Origin: JASLBX01 sp036374175
GTDB lineage: Bacteria; Actinomycetota; Actinomycetes; Jiangellales; Jiangellaceae
NCBI GenBank assembly: GCA_036374175.1
Contig: DASUUH010000062.1
Location: 1-64,000, forward strand
Reading direction: 5' to 3'
Length of the DNA: 64,000 nucleotides
Part shown: in pieces, positions 58,764 through 64,000 of the stretch
Layout of the letters: each line of letters opens with the position of its first letter
Numbering within the stretch: the first letter of the stretch is position 1
Made by a program: the position numbers and the translations under genes
Notes under the pieces: model-generated
Told to the model about the DNA's origin: nothing
The model's input: the letters and a program-made list of their open reading frames with translations, nothing else
Database searches by the model: none

Positions 58764-59804
58764 ATGGTCGTCGTCATGAAACCGGGCACGGCAGGGGTGC
58801 ACATCGACGCAGTCGTGGCCCGCGTTCGCGAGGCCGGCGGCGACGCGTTCGTCAGCCGTGGGGTAACGCGGACGATCATCGGGCTGGTCGGCGATGTTGA
58901 GGAGTTCCACGCGTTGAACCTGCGGGCCATGCCTGGTGTCGCCGAGGTTCTCCGCGTTTCCTCGCCGTACAAGCTGGTCGGGCGCGACCACGTGTCCGGT
59001 CGAACCACCGTGATGGTCGGCGGGCCGGAATGTGTGCCGATCGGCCCGGACACGTTCACGCTGATCGCCGGTCCGTGTGCGGTCGAATCGCTGCAGCAAA
59101 CGCTCGAAGCCGCCGAGATGGCCAAGGCCGCGGGCGCGACCCTGTTGCGTGGAGGCGCGTTCAAGCCGCGGACGTCGCCCCAGTCCTTCCAGGGGCTAGG
59201 CGAGGAAGGCTTGCGGATTCTGGCCGAGGCGCGCGCAGCGACCGGACTCCCCGTGGTCACCGAGGTGGTCGACGCCCATGACGTCCCGCTCGTCGCGTCG
59301 TACGCCGACATGCTGCAGATCGGCACCCGCAACATGCACAACTACGCGCTGCTGCAAGCCGCAGGCAAGGCCGAGCGTCCTGTGCTGCTCAAACGAGGCA
59401 TGCAGGCGACCATTGACGAGTGGCTGACCGCCGCCGAATACATCGCCCAGCGCGGCAACCTCGACATCGTCCTGTGCGAACGCGGCATCCGGACGTTCGA
59501 GACGGCAACCCGCAACACCCTCGACATTTCGGCGGTGCCGGTCGTGCAGGGGCTGTCACACCTGCCGGTCGTGGTCGACCCGTCCCACTCCGGCGGCCGG
59601 CGCGAACTCGTACTCCCCTTGGCCCGGGCTGCCATCGGCGTCGGCGCGGACGGCATCCTCGTCGACGTCCACCCCTACCCGGAGGAAGCGCTGGTCGACG
59701 GCGCGCAGGCGTTGTCCGGGGCCGATCTGCGCGAGCTCGCCTCGAGCGTGCGCCGGCTGCCCCCGTTGCTCGGCCGCAAACCCGCCGAGCGCCGCGCTCC
59801 CTAG
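58764..59804 (+). CDS. DAHP synthase, type I-beta with N-terminal regulatory domain
   Basis: First enzyme of the shikimate pathway, condensing PEP and erythrose 4-phosphate. The 346-residue chain starts with a ferredoxin-like/ACT-like regulatory domain (about 1-70, MVVVMKPGTAG...SPYKLVGRD) as in Thermotoga-type enzymes, then the catalytic barrel with AGPCAVES, GAFKPRTSP, GTRNMHN and VVDPSHSGGRR. ATG 58764 has GGGAG five bases upstream. A second, unrelated type II DAHP synthase lies 1.2 kb away. Its last four bases overlap the convergent threonine aldolase gene. Confidence 0.93.
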   Translation: MVVVMKPGTAGVHIDAVVARVREAGGDAFVSRGVTRTIIGLVGDVEEFHALNLRAMPGVAEVLRVSSPYKLVGRDHVSGRTTVMVGGPECVPIGPDTFTLIAGPCAVESLQQTLEAAEMAKAAGATLLRGGAFKPRTSPQSFQGLGEEGLRILAEARAATGLPVVTEVVDAHDVPLVASYADMLQIGTRNMHNYALLQAAGKAERPVLLKRGMQATIDEWLTAAEYIAQRGNLDIVLCERGIRTFETATRNTLDISAVPVVQGLSHLPVVVDPSHSGGRRELVLPLARAAIGVGADGILVDVHPYPEEALVDGAQALSGADLRELASSVRRLPPLLGRKPAERRAP

Positions 59805-60835
59805 CTCCCGTTAGTGAGGAGGCGGGCCAGCGTCTCGCCGGCCTTGCGGCAGTCGTCGGCACTGACGTCGAGATGGGTGATAAGCCGCACGGTCTGTGGT
59901 CCCACGGCTCCGGCCAGCACACCTTCGGCACGGGCCTGTTCGACAAGTCGAGCGGCATCGAGATGGGTCGCGGACGTGTCGATCATCACGATGTTCGTCT
60001 CGACCTCGTCCGGTTCGACGACCCCGGCATCGGCGAGCATGGCCGCCAGGGATCGGGCGTTCGTGTGGTCGTCGGCCAGCCGCTCGATGTGGTGATCGAG
60101 GGCGTATAACCCGGCCGCCGCGAGCACGCCGGCCTGTCGCCAGCCCGCGCCCAGCCGCTTGCGCCACTGCCTGGCCTCGGCGATCGCATCCGCCCGGCCG
60201 ACCAGAACCGAACCGACCGGCGCCCCCAGCCCCTTGGACAGGCAGACCGACACGGTGCCGAAGAAGCTGCCGTACGCCTCCAGGCTGATGCCGGTGGCCA
60301 CGTGTGCGTTCCACAACCGGGCACCGTCGAGATGCAGCCCGACATCGGTGCCGGCCACCAGGTCGTACAGGCCCTTGAGATCGGCCAGCGGTTGCACCGT
60401 CCCGCCTGCGAAGTTGTGCGTGTTCTCCACCGCAACAGCGGCGGTGGAGACCAGGTAGGGGCCGGCGTCCGGCGCCAGCAGGTCCGCAACGGAATCCAGA
60501 TCGACATAACCGCGCGGGTGTGACCACGTTCGGGTCGTGACACCGTGCAGGGTTGCATGACCACCCAGTTCGGCCCGCACGATATGGGCGCGCGACTCGC
60601 ACAGCACCTCCTGGCCGGGCTGCACGTGGGAGCGCACCCCGAGCAGATTGGCCAGCGAGCCGGTGACCGTGAACAGGCCGGCCTCCTTGCCCAGCAGCCC
60701 CGCCACCCGCTCCTCGAGCGCGCGAACCGTCGGATCCTCGCCGTAGACGTCGTCACCGGTCTCGGCGGCCGCCATCGCCGCCAGCATGCCCTGGACGGGG
60801 CGGGTCACGGTGTCGCTACGCAGGTCGATCGCCAT
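59801..60835 (-). CDS. ltaE: Low-specificity L-threonine aldolase
   Basis: PLP enzyme that cleaves L-threonine or allo-threonine into glycine and acetaldehyde. The 344-residue protein has the family start IDLRSDTVTRP, GDDVYGEDP near residue 28 and the PLP-lysine K201 in CLSKGLGAPVG. DGARLWN (residues 170-176) is another active-site block. ATG 60835 has TAGGGT six bases upstream (leaderless). It lies between two DAHP synthase genes and overlaps the first by four bases. Confidence 0.93.
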   Translation of the reverse strand: MAIDLRSDTVTRPVQGMLAAMAAAETGDDVYGEDPTVRALEERVAGLLGKEAGLFTVTGSLANLLGVRSHVQPGQEVLCESRAHIVRAELGGHATLHGVTTRTWSHPRGYVDLDSVADLLAPDAGPYLVSTAAVAVENTHNFAGGTVQPLADLKGLYDLVAGTDVGLHLDGARLWNAHVATGISLEAYGSFFGTVSVCLSKGLGAPVGSVLVGRADAIAEARQWRKRLGAGWRQAGVLAAAGLYALDHHIERLADDHTNARSLAAMLADAGVVEPDEVETNIVMIDTSATHLDAARLVEQARAEGVLAGAVGPQTVRLITHLDVSADDCRKAGETLARLLTNGS

Positions 60836-60957
60836 GCCCAGACCCTAAGCCCCTGCCGGTCGATCACGTTCAGCAGGCGCAGCCCTGCCGTACCAGGCGC
60901 ACGCGGGTGGTACGGCACCGACTGGCCTAGTGGAGTCCCGCCGGCCGGACGGCTACG

Positions 60958-62316
60958 TCAGCGGGCTTCGAGCAGCTCTGCAACGAGAAAGGCGAGCTCG
61001 AGCGACTGGGTCCGGTTGAGCCGGGGGTCGCAGAGCGTCTCGTACCGCTCCCCCAGCCCGTCCTCGGCGATCGGGTCGCCACCCCCCACACACTCAGTGA
61101 CGTCGTCGCCGGTCAGTTCGACGTGGACACCGCCGGGGTGGGTGCCGAGCGCGCGGTGCACTTCAAAAAAGCCGCGCACCTCGTCGATCACATCGTCGAA
61201 CCGGCGGGTCTTGTGGCCGCTCGGCGCCTCGTAGGTGTTGCCGTGCATGGGATCGCAGATCCACGAAGCCACCAGGCCCGCGGCGCTGGCCTTCTCGATC
61301 AGCGGCGGCAGCAGGTCGCGGATCTTGCCCGCACCCATCCGGGTGATGAAGGTCAACCGCCCCGGTTCACGCTCCGGGTCCAGCCGCTCGGCGAACGCCA
61401 GCACGTCGTCCGGAGTTGTGGTCGGCCCGAGTTTGACGCCGATCGGATTGCGGATCCGCGAGACGAACTCCAGGTGTGCGCCGTCAAGCTGGCGGGTCCG
61501 GTCGCCGATCCAGACGAAATGACCCGACACGTTGTAGGGACGGCCCGTCCGCGAGTCGACCCGGGTCAGCGCGTGCTCGTAGTCCAGCAACAGCGCCTCA
61601 TGGCTGGAGTACAACTCGACGGTGTGCAACTGCTCTGGATCGGCGCCGATCGCATTCATGAAGGCCAGCGCCTTGTCGATCTGGCCGGCCAGGCGTTCGT
61701 ACCGCAGCCCGGCGGGCGAGCTGAGGACGAAGTCGGTGTTCCAGGCATGCACTTGGCGCAGGTCGGCGTACCCGCCGCCGACGAAGGCCCGGGTGAGGTT
61801 CAGCGTCGCGGCCGAGGCGTTGTACATCCGCAGCAGCCGGCTCGGATCCGGCGTGCGGGCCTCAGGGGTGAACGCGAACCCGTTCACCGCGTCACCCCGG
61901 TAGGCAGGCAGTGTGACGTCCCCTCGGGTCTCGGTGTAGCGCGATCGAGGCTTGGCGTACTGGCCGGCCAGCCGGCCGATCTTCACCACCGGAACGCTGG
62001 CCGCGTAGGTCAGCACGACCGCCATCTGCAACAGCGTCTTGAGCTTGTTGCGGACGTTGACCGCGGTCACCCCCGCGAACGTCTCGGCGCAATCGCCGCC
62101 CTGCAGGATGAACGCCTCGCCGCGCGACACCGCGGCCAACCGGTCACGGAGCGTGTCGCATTCGCCGGCGAACACCAGGGGCGGCATCGTCCGCAGTTCT
62201 TCGACCGCCGCATCTAATGCCGCGGAGTCCGGCCATTCGGGCCGCTGTGCCGCCGGAAGGACGTCCAGGACGCCGGCCAGCTCAGCGAACAGCGCGGAGT
62301 CCGGGGACGATGTCAC
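60958..62316 (-). CDS. aroG: DAHP synthase, type II
   Basis: Type II 3-deoxy-7-phosphoheptulonate synthase of 452 residues, the AroAII/plant-like class. It has GGDCAETFAG near residue 77, KIGRLAGQYAKPRS near 110, the long loop of the class and CDPMHGNT near the C-terminus. An N-terminal extension (about 1-55) is typical of the allosterically regulated mycobacterial enzyme. GTG 62316 follows TATCCT by six bases. It is unrelated in sequence to the type I-beta enzyme 1.2 kb away. Confidence 0.94.
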   Translation of the reverse strand: MTSSPDSALFAELAGVLDVLPAAQRPEWPDSAALDAAVEELRTMPPLVFAGECDTLRDRLAAVSRGEAFILQGGDCAETFAGVTAVNVRNKLKTLLQMAVVLTYAASVPVVKIGRLAGQYAKPRSRYTETRGDVTLPAYRGDAVNGFAFTPEARTPDPSRLLRMYNASAATLNLTRAFVGGGYADLRQVHAWNTDFVLSSPAGLRYERLAGQIDKALAFMNAIGADPEQLHTVELYSSHEALLLDYEHALTRVDSRTGRPYNVSGHFVWIGDRTRQLDGAHLEFVSRIRNPIGVKLGPTTTPDDVLAFAERLDPEREPGRLTFITRMGAGKIRDLLPPLIEKASAAGLVASWICDPMHGNTYEAPSGHKTRRFDDVIDEVRGFFEVHRALGTHPGGVHVELTGDDVTECVGGGDPIAEDGLGERYETLCDPRLNRTQSLELAFLVAELLEAR

Positions 62317-62483
62317 CAGAGCAGGATAACGGCCGGGTATCTCACTACAGTGATCGGTTCGTGATGTGAGACCGCCAGGCGGTCACTGCCGAGCCTGGCC
62401 GACCGATAGGGTGGACGTATCTGGCGCACGACGACGTGCCTGCGGACCTGTTTCGACGTTTCTTGGCCGGAGGGTCTCCTATC

Positions 62484-63692
62484 ATGCCTGTTCGCAAAGT
62501 CGCGATGCTCACAGCCGGTGGCCTTGCTCCATGCCTGTCCTCTGCTGTCGGCGGGCTGATCGAGCGGTACACCGAGATCGCTCCGGAGATCGAGATCATC
62601 GGCTACGTCGACGGGTACGCCGGTCTGCTGACCGGCAAGTCGATCACCGTCACGCCCGAGATCCGGGCCGCGGCGCACCGCCTGCACCGGTTCGGCGGCA
62701 GCCCGCTCGGCAACAGCCGGGTCAAGCTGACAAACGTCGAGGACTGCGTCAAGCGGGGCCTTGTACAGGAGGGCCAGGACCCCTTGCACGTCGCCGCCGA
62801 ACAGCTCATCCGCGACGGAGTAGACGTCCTGCACACTATCGGCGGCGACGACACGAACACCATGGCCGGCGCGCTGGCCGACTACCTGGCCAGCAACGAC
62901 CGGGACCTGACCGTCGTCGGCCTGCCCAAGACGATCGACAACGACGTGGTGCCGATCCGGCAGAGCCTTGGCGCGTGGACCGCCGCCGAGCAGGGCGCCA
63001 TTTTCGCCCGCAATGTCGTGGCCGAGCATTCCTCCAATCCCCGCATGCTGGTCGTCCACGAGGTCATGGGCCGCAACTGCGGCTGGCTGACGGCGGCGAC
63101 GGCGGTCAAGTACCGCGAGTGGCTTGAATCTCAGCGCTGGGTGCCGGAGTTCGGCGTCGACCGGCGGCGGTGGGACGTGCACGCGGTGTACATCCCGGAA
63201 GCGCACCACGACCTCGACGCCGAGGCAGACCGGCTGCGAGCGGTCATGGACGAACTCGGCGCGGTGAATATCTTCCTTTCCGAGGGGGCCGGCGTGAGCG
63301 AGATCGTCGCGCAACTCGAGGCCGCCGGCGAGGAGGTGCCACGCGACCCGTTCGGCCACGTCAAGCTGGACAAGGTCAACCCGGGCGCGTGGTTCGCCAA
63401 GCAGTTCGCCCACAAGCTCGGCGCGGAGAAGGTGAACGTCCAGAAGAGCGGTTACTTCAGCCGCTCCGCGGCGCCGAACGTGGACGACATCCGGCTCATC
63501 AAAAGCTGCACCGACCTGGCCGTCGAGTGCGCGCTGCGCGGCGAGGGCGGCGTGATCGGGCACGATGAAGGCAACGGCGGCCGGCTGCGGGCGATCGAGT
63601 TCGACCGGATCAAAGGCGGCAAGCCGTTCGACACCTCGACTGGCTGGTACGCAGACCTGCTCACCGCGATCGGCCAGCCATCCGCCGCTTAA
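62484..63692 (+). CDS. Phosphofructokinase of the pyrophosphate-dependent type
   Basis: A 402-residue phosphofructokinase. The key residues that distinguish donor use are GGDDT (120-124) and PKTIDND (148-154). Asp in the first and Lys in the second indicate PPi rather than ATP, which needs Gly at both positions. MGRNCGW near 196 and the C-terminal substrate residues are present. PPi-PFK works reversibly in glycolysis/gluconeogenesis. ATG 62484 has GGAGGG upstream. It is divergent from aroG and followed by a class II amidotransferase gene. Confidence 0.92.
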   Translation: MPVRKVAMLTAGGLAPCLSSAVGGLIERYTEIAPEIEIIGYVDGYAGLLTGKSITVTPEIRAAAHRLHRFGGSPLGNSRVKLTNVEDCVKRGLVQEGQDPLHVAAEQLIRDGVDVLHTIGGDDTNTMAGALADYLASNDRDLTVVGLPKTIDNDVVPIRQSLGAWTAAEQGAIFARNVVAEHSSNPRMLVVHEVMGRNCGWLTAATAVKYREWLESQRWVPEFGVDRRRWDVHAVYIPEAHHDLDAEADRLRAVMDELGAVNIFLSEGAGVSEIVAQLEAAGEEVPRDPFGHVKLDKVNPGAWFAKQFAHKLGAEKVNVQKSGYFSRSAAPNVDDIRLIKSCTDLAVECALRGEGGVIGHDEGNGGRLRAIEFDRIKGGKPFDTSTGWYADLLTAIGQPSAA

Positions 63693-63698
63693 CATCGA

Positions 63699-63734
63699 CG
63701 AGCCGACAAGCTCAGCGTGAAGAACTGCGGCTCG
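63699..63734 (+). terminator. Hairpin after the phosphofructokinase gene
   Basis: CGAGCCG and CGGCTCG form a 7-bp stem around a 22-base loop just after the stop codon, followed by ATCTTGAAATT. The large loop makes this a weak terminator candidate. Confidence 0.4.
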
Positions 63735-63764
63735 ATCTTGAAATTCGGTCCGATTTAAGCGGCA

Positions 63765-63778
63765 TAAGGTAATCCTTA
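63765..63778. promoter_or_regulatory. Palindromic operator candidate in an AT-rich island
   Basis: TAAGGTAATCCTTA has 5-bp inverted arms (TAAGG/CCTTA) around TAAT. It lies in a locally AT-rich stretch of a GC-rich gap upstream of the amidotransferase gene. It vaguely recalls DtxR/IdeR-type boxes but does not fit their consensus. Confidence 0.35.
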
Positions 63779-63899
63779 GCAAGATCGTGCCGCAGTACTT
63801 CGCAGCGGCAACAACCGCGGTTGGGCGCCGGCGACTAACCACGCCAGGACGTCAGGGGCGTTGGGACCTTAGCAAGCTCACCGGGTAGGGTCGAAACAC

Positions 63900-64000
63900 A
63901 TGTGCGGACTCTCCGGCGAGTACACCTTCGACGGTTCGCCGCCCGACCTCGGCGCGGTGGGAATGATGTGCGACGCGATGGTGTCGCGGGGGCCCGACGA
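63900..64000 (+). CDS. Class II glutamine amidotransferase/asparagine synthase (partial, 5' end)
   Basis: The window ends 101 bases into this gene. The protein starts MCGLSGEYTFDG, where Cys2 is the nucleophile of class II (Ntn) amidotransferases, and continues with SRGPDD, the motif of asparagine-synthase-type enzymes. ATG 63900 has TAGGGT eight bases upstream, so it is probably leaderless. Full identity (asnB or a related amidotransferase) needs the rest of the gene. Confidence 0.82.
   Translation, partial: MCGLSGEYTFDGSPPDLGAVGMMCDAMVSRGPD

Noticed and set aside
57068..59341. Open frame of about 757 codons on the minus strand opposite the PASTA kinase, nfo and DAHP synthase genes
   Set aside because: It crosses three well-supported genes on the opposite strand, and its predicted protein resembles a shadow of the GC-rich sequence.
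63765..63778. IdeR/DtxR iron box
   Set aside because: The arms TAAGG/CCTTA are similar but the order and spacing do not fit the TTAGGTTAG-type consensus.

Overview
The window is a 64 kb piece of a high-GC actinobacterial chromosome. It opens inside the 5' end of a 16S rRNA gene read leftward, and this rRNA, the arg operon order, a LigB/MprAB-PepD/SigA/ParE gene set and many leaderless genes all fit Actinomycetota. The rRNA start and gene content look closest to Propionibacteriales/Jiangellales, but I could not confirm the family without a search. There is no transposase, integrase, phage gene, tRNA or CRISPR array. This is mostly conserved chromosomal core, and the interest lies in small palindromic elements, regulatory sites and a few odd proteins.

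Layout. 1-6 kb: 16S rRNA start with two tandem rrn promoters, tyrS, a lipoprotein, a 3-methyladenine glycosylase and an ECF sigma factor fused to a zinc-finger anti-sigma-like domain. 6-13.5 kb: a tightly overlapped arginine operon argC-(mini-ORF)-argJ-argB-argD-argF-argR-argH, without argG, behind a strong promoter with an ARG-box-like operator. 13.5-23.4 kb (minus strand): a polysaccharide deacetylase, an SDR, pheST, a SpoU-type RNA methyltransferase, the infC-rpmI-rplT operon (infC starts with AUC), an SseB-family gene with an apparent frameshift and a family III CoA-transferase. 23.4-31 kb (plus strand): an epimerase-like protein, a P-loop kinase, a secreted DUF1906/SH3 protein, an LprG-like lipoprotein with a P55-like exporter and a sucrase/ferredoxin-like protein, and an aldo/keto reductase. 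31-40 kb: parE, a small zinc-ribbon-like protein, a rhomboid protease, an SDR, two tandem paralogous unknown genes, a PLP decarboxylase and the principal sigma factor. 40-48 kb: DNA repair and stress genes (HhH-GPD protein, universal stress protein, dinB, ligB) around an mprA-mprB-pepD envelope-stress operon with a direct-repeat MprA-box candidate. 48-58.7 kb: SURF1, DUF3817, PAC2, a HEPN protein behind two LexA-box-like sites, a phytoene-desaturase-like oxidoreductase, a sirtuin, metF, a polyprenyl synthase, a PASTA kinase and endonuclease IV. 58.7-64 kb: a type I-beta DAHP synthase, threonine aldolase, a type II DAHP synthase, a PPi-type phosphofructokinase and the start of a class II glutamine amidotransferase.

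How it works together. The arg genes form one translationally coupled unit whose repressor gene lies inside it. MprAB probably senses envelope stress and drives PepD. The infC operon is probably autoregulated through its AUC start. The principal sigma gene carries a SigR-type promoter that would link housekeeping transcription to thiol stress.

The most unusual observations are a 57-nt near-perfect palindrome inserted in frame in argC, a 22-codon mini-ORF exactly filling the argC-argJ junction with ATGA overlaps at both ends, and a 16-bp palindrome seen three times, twice in N-terminal extensions of arginine enzymes. Together these suggest small palindromic elements that tolerate insertion into genes.
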